The notes beneath the pieces were generated by a model, which worked only from the letters and a program-made list of their open reading frames with translations, did no database searches and was not told the DNA's origin. From positions 744,001 through 808,000 of the forward strand of contig NC_037319.1 of the NCBI RefSeq assembly GCF_000143535.2: DNA of 64,000 nt, written 5' to 3'. Both the position numbers and the translations under genes were made by a program. Position 1 is the stretch's first letter; every line of letters starts with the position of its first letter. This DNA comes from Botrytis cinerea B05.10 (Eukaryota > Ascomycota > Leotiomycetes > Helotiales > Sclerotiniaceae). Positions 23,949 through 34,979 of the stretch are shown piece after piece.

Positions 23949-25573
23949 AGTGGTGGATACTCAAGCTGATTCGACTGGATGAATGTAAATAGAGGCGAAG
24001 CAGAGGAATATTCATGGTTTGGTAGTATCGGGACTCCTATTGAGGTTAATCTCATGTAATTTGTCATTCAAAGCAATTAATTAATGAACAACATGTTTGA
24101 TTCCAACAATGGCGTGATATTAATGGAACATATCCCGTCATGAGATTAGCCTGGAATAAGGGAGTGGAAGAAAGAATGAATGGTCTAGATAGTTTGAACT
24201 TAATCGAGAACTCATTAGAATATGTTTTATGTATTCCTTCATTTCTGAAGACAATGTAGAGTATAAATGAGAAATGGTTCATTGATAGATTGTCGTCAAT
24301 CGCCACATGCTTTCTAAAAGCCTAAACATTCCCAAGGCAAATCATAATCCTGGCTATCTTCTAAATTTAGCCCAGCCACCTTTTGACAGCGGGAGACTCC
24401 AATTTATCAAGTATTAACTATACTTCATAACTAGTGGAAGATGAATCAATCCTATTGATTCCTAGGGTAGCCTTCAAATTTATAGGATCAATCCGTTCCG
24501 TTTGGATAATTGATACTTCACAACTACACTCTATCAAACCCGGGCCTGTGCTGTGCCGAGAACGGCAGATATAACGACTACTGATTCGACCATCATCTCA
24601 AGAACAAATTAATTCCAATCCAGTCTCAATGGGGAGGTTCACGAGCCCTCATCCCAATTGAATACGAATCACATACCCTGTTACACGATACGAAATGGCA
24701 CTTGACTGCTACCCAAAAGCATAAGCCTATGGTGGGCGACATGCAACAGATATCCGGAATCGAACTACGGAACTACGGCAAACCCAATAATTGTATGCAA
24801 CAGATAATTCCCTTTCAGAACTATCTAAATACCACCGAAACTCCCAACTTACATCACTGTCCGTTCCCTCAAAAGGCTAGTCGAGGAAACCCCACCATCC
24901 ACCAACAAATTTCTACGCTAGCATACCCAAGCGCACATCTCCAAACCCAGCTCTTAGAAGAGGCACAATAGTAAGAGAATCAGTTTATTAGCTCCGGAAT
25001 CGATATATCAACCGATGAATTCCACCAAATCAAGATTCGTTTCGCGGGGATATCCACACACTTTCCCCGCTTCACACTCCTTCCCTGACTACGCGATATT
25101 ATTCCAAAGAGTGTGAATAGCCGAGTGAACATCACAAGTCAGAGGGAAAACTTCCAATGATCTGCCATGCATTGAAAAAGTGCAATGTGATCCCAACATG
25201 GTCTGCATGTGTGTGATAGTCGGACCGGATTTATCGTTCAAACATTTCGCGTTGTTGGTGTGTGGAGTACTGGTGACTTTTTGGATGGATGATGCAAGGA
25301 AGTAATTCGTAGCTGGTATACAGATTATAGGGATAGATATCTTTCCAAAAGATTCTGGGTTTTTACAAAAGGGCCGAGGTGCAAAAAGACTTGCATTGTA
25401 TCAGGATTATGGGAACTATAAGAAAATGAATTTGCAAGCATAAAAAAAGAGAACAAATCCACCAAGTATTGTATATATTAGAACCAAACTAAGCTACAGA
25501 CAGGAAAATGCCATCTATTAACTATTATTTATTCTCAATTATCTATTCTATAATTACATTACTGTTTGAGTGA
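23949..25573. other. Intergenic, no supported gene
   Basis: Separates the halogenase from the convergent wall-protein gene. A/T-rich with short frames only; the 89-codon frame at 24702-24971 looks non-coding (low-complexity Pro/Thr/Gln, no neighbours in frame). Confidence 0.55.
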
Positions 25574-28250
25574 CTAGACAGGAACACCACAAGTCTGACC
25601 CGCCCCAACCATCGAAATATTATCCAGCAAAAGATCCGTTACAACAGTTATTTGACTACCACACTGCCAGGAGATTTGCAACTGCGCCGACTGAGTTGTC
25701 GGAATCACCTTTACCGAACGTTGTGAGTAGCCAGATCTATAACTCACTATATTAGAGTACGTAATGGTGAGGGTATCGACAACTATTCCTCCTACGGAAA
25801 CAGACAATACACAACTAGCTGTTGGTAAGCTTATTATTCCCATGACGGACATATAATAGTTAAGAGTGTAGGATAGGCCAGGGACGAAAGCATTGATTTG
25901 CTGGGATATGGTGCTTGTGGTCGAACGTTGACCAACGAGGACGCTGTGAGAGATTAGTTTCGCGTTCGGTAATTAGATAGAGAGTCGAGAGAAAGAGAAG
26001 GAACTTACGAAAACTCATCGCCAGCATATGAACTAAATGCATCATTGCCATTAGATCCTACATGAGCCAAACTACTGAAAATCCATGGCGTCTGATAAGA
26101 TCCGGATGTTGCGGTTTCAAAATCACCATTGACAATTACTTGAGTGGGTGACGGAGTGCAAGCTGGAACTGTAGTCGAGACAACTACCAAGGATGTTGCG
26201 GGAACTGTTATTGTTACAGTCTCAGCAATCACGGCTGGCTGGATTGAAAGACAGCTGCAAGCTGATGACTGTTGAGCCAAATCATATGTTGATGTGAATG
26301 GGTATGAGTCAGATCTTGTCGTTCTCTTGAAAACAGTGACAGTTGCGGGGCTGACGGTGGTGGTAGTTGTAACCAAAGTAGTCTTTGTGACGAAAAGATA
26401 CTGCTCATCTGCGTAAGTTGGCTGGATGGAGAGGAGACTGCTACAGTAAGAGGTTACTGGAGTACCAGCTGCTGCAAATACTAAGGCAGCCGCGTCTGTG
26501 CTACAAAATGCAGTCACAGAAGGAAGTGCAGGACTTGATGTTGTAGATGGAGCGCTTGTAATAGAGATCTCAGTAGTCGCTGGTAATTCTGAAGTACTGG
26601 TATTAATTTCTAGACTGGAAGTACTAGTTGGGAGAATTTCCGTGGTTGTAGAATTCGCTGGAGGTAAATACCCACTTCCTGAAGGAACATACGAGCTTGT
26701 TGAATTTGGCATTGCATAAGCTGTTGAGGTTGCTGAGTATCCAGTTCCCGATGGGAACTGCAATCGGGTGGAGTCTGTCACTTGTTGAGCAGTTGAAGTC
26801 GCAGTTCCTTGAGGAAGGTCTGATACTGTGGAGTTACTCATTGGATACTTAACCGATGTTGAGTATGCAGTTCCCGATATAGAAGAAGGATAAGAGTTTC
26901 CAGTTCCAGTGGGTTGGTATACAAGTGTGGAATTTCCAAAAGGATAGCTTTGTGTAGAGTGTGAAGCCTTTGTGCACTTCGTGCGGGAGTGACGCGACCT
27001 TGTTTTTGTTTTTGTTGATTCCACTGCAATTGGGCTACTGAAAACTGATGTTGAGGCTGAGGCGGATGGAGACAAGGGAACAATCGAATTTTCGGAAGCC
27101 GAAGCCGAATTTACACTTTTACTAGATGAAAGCGAGGGGAGGTTGAGCGAAGGTGACGTAGTAGGTGATGATACACTCTGAGTTGAAGATGCTGACTGAC
27201 TGACAGGGCAAACAGTAGTATAGTCAACGACGGTATCTGTTACTGTAAAAGTCTTTTCGCTTGATGTGTATGTCTTAGTAGAGAGCGAATAGACAGTCGA
27301 GGTTGTATATTCAATTGTCGACTTGGGAGTTGGACTTTGAGACAGTGTCTTTATGATAGAAGTGACGGTTGAATAATCTACTAAAGTTTTTGTGACTGTC
27401 TGTCCAAGAGTCGTGTATGTCGAAACTTTGTAAATTGTTGATGTTACATACGCGGTTGTGTACTCACTCGCCAACTCTCCCAGTGCTTGGGAAGTTGAGG
27501 TGGTTTTAGCGGTGACGGGACAAACTGTGGTGTAGTCTACGACTGTTTTCGTAACAACTTCTCCATTTGGATTCGTGTAACTAGATAAGGCATACACTGT
27601 TGATGTGGTATACTCAACTGGTGCCGTTGATTTGGGAATGGGGCTTTGTGTAATCTCATGGGTAACAGGGTAAACTGTGGTAGAATCAACCACAGACTGA
27701 GTCTTTGTTACCAATTGTCCACTCAAGTAAATAGTATAAGTGGAGAGAGAGTATATGATCGAGGTGATGTATTCTTTCCCTGACTCTGGATTGACCGGCG
27801 AAGATATAGGTATCGGGGACACGGTGACTGAGGGAATAGTTGTGACAGAATTTTCGAGAGAAGGAGATGCTTTTGTAGAGACTGAAAGGCCAATAGACCC
27901 TAGAACAACTGACGAATGCGCAGTGGGCTTTGCTGTCGGCTGGGCCTGGATTAAACAAGAACATGCAGATGAGATGCGAGATGCTGGAGCTGCAGCTGGG
28001 ACATTGTCGGGAATACTGATGCTGTCATTCTCTAAGTAATTGCTACAGAACTGTGGCCCGGAGGTGGTCTGATTTGTCAATGATTGCAGACAATCGTCCT
28101 GTTTTACAATCAGCTACACTGTATCAATGTCAGGATCTCCCAACATACCAATACACAATATTTTACTTGAGCTGGAGCACAGGAAGGAATGTTATCCGAT
28201 ACAACAAAACGCGCCAAAAGAATGACTGAGAAACAAGAAAACGACTTCAT
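25574..28250 (-). CDS. Large Ser/Thr-rich secreted wall/mucin-like protein
   Basis: Minus strand, three exons: 28250-28149, 28098-26009, 25943-25574, about 853 residues. It opens with a signal peptide (MKSFSCFSVILLARFVVS) and a short Cys-containing domain of six or more Cys ending ACSCL. The long middle is Ser/Thr/Val-rich, with four imperfect ~50-residue repeats of the type EYTTSTVYxLSTYT...VTKTVVDYTTVCPVT, then a Thr/Ser/Pro stalk that would be heavily O-glycosylated. The C-terminal ~165 residues form a Cys-poor beta-rich module beginning VNGDFETATSGSYQTPW, the pattern seen in carbohydrate-binding-like (galactose-binding-fold) modules. No GPI-anchor signal or membrane helix is seen at the C-terminus. 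It is probably exported and attached to or interacting with the cell wall or extracellular matrix. It is convergent with the halogenase. Confidence 0.85.
27190..27778 (-). repeat. Four imperfect ~50-codon coding repeats in the wall protein
   Basis: Each unit encodes an EYTTS-x-VY start, a Ser/Thr/Tyr-rich core, and a VVDYTTVCPV end. Copies 2 and 4 keep the CPV ending; copy 1 has YPV and copy 3 lacks it. The repeats are diverged at DNA level, so recent recombination is not obvious. Confidence 0.75.
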
Positions 28251-29930
28251 TTTAACGATTGTCAAAGAGTGTAGACACAACGCGAGAAACGGGGGAAAAA
28301 TATTCCATGAGCAGCATCCCAACTATATACCACGTCTAAGTGTAAAGCCTCACTGTTCAAACTATTGAACGTTTTTTTACACCATTCTACTAGACCAATC
28401 CAGCCAAGCCAAGAAACATCTTCATGAAGGCTTTTCTCACGATGTTGTAGGACTGGACCCTCATAGACCCGGGGTACCCGATGCAATGGTTAGACCTGAT
28501 GTTTACCACGTTATTGGAAAACATGGGATGACACTAATTTGGTACCTGCATTGACACATTAAATTCAGCACAAAATCATAGAGTCGGCTCGCATCTGATG
28601 TGCTTACAAGCATCATTGGTGCCAAAGTGGTTAATGAGCTCCACCCTACTACAAATTTGGCTTAATGTTTTTTTTACCCCTGAATATTGGGTCCACCTTT
28701 GTATTTGGGCACTCAGCTGGCCAGCGAGGTGCCTTTTACTAGACAACATATGGATATGGTACGCGAAATCTCCATGCACTTTAAGATTATGGAGCTCTGT
28801 CTCCCACTTCCAAAAACGAGCCGCTCTGAAGCAAAATGCAAAAGGTGAAGGGTTCTAGTATGTACTGCCACAATTGTGAAGTACGACGAAAGTGATGGAG
28901 TGGTCTGTGCGTACTCACAATGAAGGGGTTTACATCGTACTGACCTTTCCGAGATTGATGTATCCCCAAATTGCCCAGAATGATATCTGCATGTCTTTCG
29001 ACCCAATGCTAGCAAATCTTATCAGCTATGAGGTCTGCAATACCTTCTCAAAGCTTCCGAGAAGAAAATGAAACGAGATAATTGTGTAAGTTACAAGTAT
29101 GAAAGAGCACTACAGTGAAAAGAACATCTCGAACCTCGAAGCACTTTGAACAAGAACACTTGGGGCATTGAAAATCTAGAAACCAAACAAACATCAATCA
29201 ATCTCCAAAAAAAGCAAAAGAAACAAAAGAAAGACAACCTAAACGCTTCAAGCACTGATCAAATACTGGTTTGTTCTCACTTGGAGCAAAGGGATCGGCA
29301 GGATCGCATCCAGGATCGGAGATATACCTATCTTTATGAAAATCATAAATTCCCCATCATCGCTCGCCGTCTTCCAATTTGCTATCGATATTTCTCGATG
29401 AGACGGGTTGTAGCATGTATGGCATTGGCTGGAGAACGTAGGCATTACTCTTGAGGCGCCTTGTGGCCTTGAAATCTCATTGTTGCAAGCTTCAATAAAG
29501 TTAAAATTAGGAATCGACGGTTTAAATTTAGAAACTGCGGCAGGATGTACTTACCCAGTGTATTTTTGTGAATGTCTAGTTGGATCCCACGCTTGAATGT
29601 TCGAGAAGCAACAAACGAATCTTCTCGCAAATATCTCGTGACCTTTGGTGACAGATAGATAGTTTTGTTGCACATCTATCGTGTTTGGAATTATCTAGAA
29701 TAAATTTCAAAGAACGCGTTAGAATGTTGCAAGTTTCCTTTACCCCACGCGAAATCTCGTGTACATACATGAAACATGTTTTGTGTTTGAATCGATACGT
29801 TATCCTGATAACAATTAAATGAGTTATTGAATCTATGATATTATACATTACTCCTGGTAGAGTGTAGCATCTATCTATACATATACATATATATATAAAC
29901 TTGCAGATTCTCTTGTAAAATCTGCATCAT
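28251..29930. other. Intergenic, no supported gene
   Basis: Contains the wall-protein promoter at its left (TATATA at 28324-28329, about 75 bases upstream of the minus-strand start). The remainder has only short unsupported frames. A short TA-rich stretch occurs near 29875-29900. Confidence 0.5.
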
Positions 29931-31358
29931 CTAATACTGATCTTTAGGAACCCCTTTCTTATTCTTACAAACGCCATCAAAATCACCATATATACTCATT
30001 CCCCTTTCTACAATCTCTACAAATTGATGGAACTCACAAGAAGCGCCGGGCCCACTTTGGCATTCGGGAATTGGCCTTGGGGCGGTATTGGCAATGATCC
30101 TCACAAATTCCTGCACGTCGTCTTCGTCATTCGCATCGCCTTTCAATCCTTTACATGTGAGTTTCTCAATTCCAACATGACCTAAAAATGGGATGAGTTC
30201 GGACATTTTCCATGATCGAGACCAATTTATACGGTCGGTTGGAAATTCTTCGGCGAATGCATTGGAGGAATTGAAGAGACCAAGGGCGGTGGCTATGAAA
30301 GGAGGAACTTCGCGATGTGTGAAAGAGAGGAAAAATCTTTGGCCGTCGTCGTCGGGAATCTCGCCACCGGAAGATTCGGAATGTTGAGGCGCGTGAAATT
30401 TGGTGAATAAATGCGCCGTGGTATTAAGCCAAGGGAATCCCAAATACGGCGAAAGGCTATTTCCATGACCCACCATGCGCGAATATTTCATGTCCCATGC
30501 ATACTCGTAAGCCATCCATTCATCATCTGTGAAAACGTCGCAGATCTTGGAGATCTTTCCATTGATGGCAGATTCATATCCGCACATCTGTTGCAGCCCC
30601 ATTATATCATAATTCCCAAGTTGGACGGGTGAATACTGCTGAAGTCTTGCAATGATCGACGGTGCATATGTTGCGAGGAAAGTTTGTAATTCTTCGTCCC
30701 CAGGTTTTTTGGTGAATGCGTCGCATGCTTTATGTGGGACTTGGGAATGAAAAGACGATCGATTTGTTCCAATCTCGACAATTTCGACTTTTTGTGGAAA
30801 GATGCTTCCGAATGCCTTGGCCGTATCTTGTGTTCTTGACTTCTTATCCGCATAGATTCGTTTCGTTGTTGGCACTAATTTAGGATATCTTGATAGCAAA
30901 TGTTTGCTAACCTTTTTCGAGTCTTTGATTCCTTGGGGAGTAATTTGTTCCATTTGATTCTTTGGATCATCAATGGGAGTTTGCCATTTCCCAAAGAATG
31001 AGAGCGGGCCAGTCCATCCCTGCCTTTTCTTTCCTGATTTCGTGGCATATGTACTATCTAGTTTCTTCAAAAACGGTTCGATATAGGTTTCGTAATCATT
31101 GTCGTTTGCATAAATCGCGGCATGCCTGACAAGATAAGACGCGGCTGTAACTTCGCAGAGTCGAGGTGCGTCGTGGTTAAGACCTGGGCCGACAGCATCA
31201 AAATATGGACTGATACCAGGGAGATGAAGGAGAGGGTCGAATTTGTAATCCTGAGTGTGAGAGTTTGCGAAATAATCTTGTGAGACACGAAGTGGGATTT
31301 GTGATGGAGAGACCGCCGGAATGGCCATTAAGGCCAAAGCCCATCCGTATTGAAGCAT
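29931..31358 (-). CDS. Secreted histidine acid phosphatase (phytase-like family)
   Basis: Intronless, minus strand, 475 residues from the ATG at 31358. It begins with a hydrophobic leader (MLQYGWALALMAIPAVS) that fits a signal peptide. The branch-2 histidine phosphatase core is visible: LVRHAAIYAND with Arg78-His79 as the phosphate-binding pair and nucleophile, and SFTHREVPPFI as the distal catalytic block. Cys residues in the middle and C-terminal CEFHQFVEIVERG resemble the fungal phytase/acid phosphatase fold. Two departures from the classical enzyme stand out: RHAxxY replaces RHGxRxP, and HRE replaces the usual HD proton donor. The likely job is release of phosphate from extracellular phosphomonoesters; activity on phytate is not implied. 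An upstream TTG in frame is not used here. Confidence 0.88.
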   Translation of the reverse strand: MLQYGWALALMAIPAVSPSQIPLRVSQDYFANSHTQDYKFDPLLHLPGISPYFDAVGPGLNHDAPRLCEVTAASYLVRHAAIYANDNDYETYIEPFLKKLDSTYATKSGKKRQGWTGPLSFFGKWQTPIDDPKNQMEQITPQGIKDSKKVSKHLLSRYPKLVPTTKRIYADKKSRTQDTAKAFGSIFPQKVEIVEIGTNRSSFHSQVPHKACDAFTKKPGDEELQTFLATYAPSIIARLQQYSPVQLGNYDIMGLQQMCGYESAINGKISKICDVFTDDEWMAYEYAWDMKYSRMVGHGNSLSPYLGFPWLNTTAHLFTKFHAPQHSESSGGEIPDDDGQRFFLSFTHREVPPFIATALGLFNSSNAFAEEFPTDRINWSRSWKMSELIPFLGHVGIEKLTCKGLKGDANDEDDVQEFVRIIANTAPRPIPECQSGPGASCEFHQFVEIVERGMSIYGDFDGVCKNKKGVPKDQY

Positions 31359-31951
31359 GTCGACAGGCAACTGATTGGACGATGTATGTAAATATTGATA
31401 GATTCAATCTATTTTGCTTTCTAAGATTTACATGAATGCGGCGAACAAACATTTTTATAAATGTTGGAAATTTGTACATGACATCATTGATTGGCTCGGT
31501 CCCTTACCGCTTTCCAAGTTCCTGGGGCGGGAATACTAGCGTCTCGGCATTGGTAGAGCTAATTCGGTTAGCTCGGTTATATACTTTGAGTCCCACCACA
31601 CTTGTGAAGGAAGTTTGTATCTAACAAAACGACATTACAAATGCTTGGAAACGGAACGATACCACCAAACACTAAATTTATCATAAAATTACCTTTGGCT
31701 AAATGTCACCGCTATAAAGGATGATTGGACCATATTCATCGAGGAAATGTTGGAAGCTTTCTTGCTTCACTCCACATAGGCAGAAAAAGAAGACCCCTTT
31801 CCCCACCAATACCTTTCATCAGAGCTTTATGATTACTTTGCTTTCGAGTTTATCAACTTAGCTCGCCCATCCATGAGAATTTGTATCCAGTCTCTATACA
31901 AGTGTAGAGACCACTTGTTGCGCACTCCTTCAAGCTGCGGCGATCGATATA
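31359..31951. promoter_or_regulatory. Divergent intergenic region, phosphatase / O-methyltransferase
   Basis: Start codons of the phosphatase (minus) and the O-methyltransferase (plus) face away from each other across about 590 bases. A TATAAAG element lies at 31713-31719, about 240 bases upstream of the methyltransferase ATG. No other sites identified. Confidence 0.4.
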
Positions 31952-33480
31952 ATGGCTCCTCCATCACAGATCACAGTGCTTGCAACCACTATCTCGAGTT
32001 GCACTGCTATCGTAAATGAATATTTCTTGAAAAACAAGCTCCCACTACCATCCTTTGATATTTCTGGCCCTCCTCGGATAATCATTCAACCTCATGAGAA
32101 AGAGGTTGCTGCGGCATATGCGGAGGTTTTGAAGGCAACCATGGAACTTCATCATCTCATGTTAGGACCTACAGCAGCTTTGATGAGCACATCGGTTCGT
32201 ATATTTGGTAATTCCTTGGGAATTGACAACTAAGCTAAACGTGAATGCTTAGGCAATGGATAGTATGAGCTTGCAATTCATATATGCATATGATATGGTC
32301 AATACCTTCCCAATAAACGGCGAAGCGACCTATGAACAAATATCTGAAAAGTGCGGCTTGAACGTGATTGATACTCGCAGAATCTTGGGATATGCGATGA
32401 CGAATCATATCTTCAAAGAGGTTCGACCTGGAGTAGTAGCCCATACAGCAGCGTCCAAACTTCTAGCATCCGACCCTCTGTTGACTGATTATGTTGGTAT
32501 TGTCACCGAGGAACGATTTCAGGCTGCTGCACACGTAATTTTCATTCCTGGGTGATGTTTCATAACTCCGATACTAATCGTGTCATAGACAGTCGAAGCA
32601 GTGCAGAAATTTGGATATGCAAAGGAGCCCAATCAAACTGTGAGAAAACCAAACCTTTCATATCTTTGATATAGACTATCAGACCTTTGAAGATATTGTC
32701 CGTGGTCCGGAATGTGCTCACATAATTTGTACCACAGGGATACAGTATTGGTCATCGAACCAACAAAGGTCTTTACGAAGAACTGAGTGCCTACCCCTCT
32801 CGAGGTAAGCGCTTTGCCAACGCGATGTGTGCATTCACTTCTAGAAATGACCTTTCGTTGTTATGTGAACGCTACGACTGGAGGAGTCTTGAGTCTGCAA
32901 CCATGGTTGATGTTGGTGGAGGGTATGGGCCTATCAGCATTAGTTTAGCAAAAAGTTTCCCCGACTTGAAATTCATTGTACAGGACTTCGCGGGGGCAAT
33001 CGCAGAGGGACCAGCATATGTGCCCGCTGAGATCTCAGACCGAATAAATTTCATGGCGTATGACATGTTGACTCCACAAACTGTTCGGAATATCGATGTT
33101 ATATTCTTCCGCGCTATATTCCATAACTGGACAGATCATTATTGTATCAAGATCTTGAGAAATCAAATACCAGCGCTGAAAAAAGGATCAAGGTTACTTA
33201 TCGTGGAGCCATTGTTGGTGGAATCGGGAGAACTTCCATGGCATGAGGAGAGAAGACTGCGGTTAGTTGACTTCTCGATTATTGAGATGATGTTACTGAC
33301 AAAGACTTATTAAGAACGATGAATCTGAATATGCTTTCATATTTTGGCTCTCGAGAGAAATCTATGGAAGATTGGAAAGAGCTTTTTCGAGAGGCAGATG
33401 AACGGTTCGAGATTAAGAATGCTGTGAAGCTGGGAGACTCACTTACTTCCATCCTGGAAGTTATGTGGACAGGGGAATGA
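31952..33480 (+). CDS. SAM-dependent O-methyltransferase
   Basis: Five exons: 31952-32194, 32253-32534, 32589-32639, 32738-33261, 33315-33480, about 421 residues. The N-terminal half is the helical dimerisation/winged-helix region of plant-type (class II) O-methyltransferases. The SAM-binding motif VDVGGGYGP is at residues 249-257, and the catalytic-base motif HNWTD has His321 (family norm HDWPD). The C-terminus LRTMNLNMLSYFGSREKS is the family's conserved ending. These enzymes methylate hydroxyl groups on phenolics and polyketides and are common in fungal secondary-metabolite clusters. The exon 1 donor is the non-consensus GTTCGT; no other site keeps frame. It is divergent from the phosphatase and lies 8 kb from the halogenase. 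Substrate unknown. Confidence 0.86.
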
Positions 33481-33989
33481 GTTTTTCCTTGATCAATGTC
33501 AATAATTATGTTCGAGATTTAGATCGATGAGCAATGTTATGAAATCTTACGTCATCGTGAATCGTAAAAAGCTGATTTTGGGCGTGGCTTAAAATTTGTG
33601 GCTTGTGGCTTCCGCGGCTCGTGGCTCGTGGCTTGTGGCTCGTGGCTCATTGGTGGTTCTGTCATGAAAATCCAAATTGAAACGTTAATCTAGCCCTCAC
33701 GGTCTCAATGCCAGGGTACTTCAATCTGACTACCCACCTCACCCATTCTAACCACTCATCTTAATATCCATGACAATCGATGTGATCTAGCTGCGGTTTC
33801 TGCCTCTTTTGTCTTGCGAGATCAGATACTGGGGATAATGAGGGAAGGCCTTTGCATAATCCATCACAATCCACATAAGTTTGCTTGTGTTGACAGGTAA
33901 TTGCGCGAGAGAGAAAGGAATCATTATGAATACTCTTTTCCCTGTGATGGCAGAATCCGCGATTGACGAAATGGCCGCTTTATCAGCCC
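33481..33989. other. Intergenic with a short tandem repeat
   Basis: Downstream of the methyltransferase; no gene. Contains the 8-mer repeat listed next. Confidence 0.5.
33590..33655. repeat. Tandem 8-base repeat (GTGGCTC/TY type)
   Basis: About 65 bases made of seven imperfect copies of CGTGGCTC or TGTGGCTT, all in the same orientation. It is unlike the surrounding A/T-rich DNA. Confidence 0.7.
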
Positions 33990-34680
33990 CAGAAAATATT
34001 CAATATTTTTATATTGTATTGAAAAAAGCGTTTTTAAAGTATTGATTAGGGGACTTTTTCTTTCATAAATGATTAGAAATTTTTATTTCAAAGGGATTTA
34101 ATGAAATTCTTGAATTCTAATTTGAATTCTAGCTTTAAATGATTAATACTTTATTTATATTGAATTCGATTAATAATTGAATTGAATATAAATATATAGA
34201 TTAAAGCTAAATAAATAATATATATAAACAATATATTCTATATAATATAATATAATAATATAACCTTTGATTAAAGAATAAATTGAAAATGATATAAATA
34301 ATTTATCCTTTATTCCTTTTCCCTTTAAGCTTTCAATTAATACCTCTCATACACATTCTAACTCTTACACTCATTCCTTTCCTCCTTTTAACTCTTACAC
34401 TCGCTCCCCTTCCATCCACCTTCTAAAACTCTAATATTCATTGATTCTGAAATCTCTAAAACCCTTCAAAACCCCCATTTTCTTTTTTTCTATTAAAAGT
34501 CAATATTAAACAGATCTCATTCTATACCGATTCTATTCATTATTAATAAATTAGCTATATCGTTATTAACAAATTGAATATATCATAAACATAATATACA
34601 AATAAAAAATTTGTATAAAGATTTATATTGAATTTCTTTTCATCGAAAATATTAACTTTGCCACCACAGGGTTTGTTCTG
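33990..34680. other. Extreme A/T-rich island
   Basis: Nearly 700 bases dominated by A and T, with long TA/AAT runs (densest around 34080-34290) and almost no G or C. No coding frame. It is suggestive of a degraded transposon or other repeat hit by repeat-induced point mutation, but no recognisable element ends are visible. Confidence 0.6.
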
Positions 34681-34979
34681 CTGATCTATTCTATTGAAAA
34701 GTGCTCAATATTCAGTTCCACCCCTTTCAAAGTCAGTGCTTGGTGGGGAAGAGCTCAAACCATAGAAATACAACAACGCTGTATGCATCAAGGTCTTTCC
34801 AGTCACGAACGGATGAGGCTGTTGATCTGAGAATTTTGCGATCAGAGGGAACATTTGCAACCACCATGATTTTCAGTTTCAGCTGTCTATCCTACAAACT
34901 CTTTGAAAGCACCTCAGAGTCCGAAACCGGAGCTTACGATATTGCAGTCGGTATCCCTTTTCAATGTTAAGATATCGGG

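Noticed and set aside
24702..24971. 89-codon plus-strand frame
   Set aside because: Low-complexity composition, no promoter, domain or splice partner.
31359..31370. Earlier start for the histidine phosphatase at 31370
   Set aside because: The codon is TTG; the ATG at 31358 begins a convincing signal peptide.
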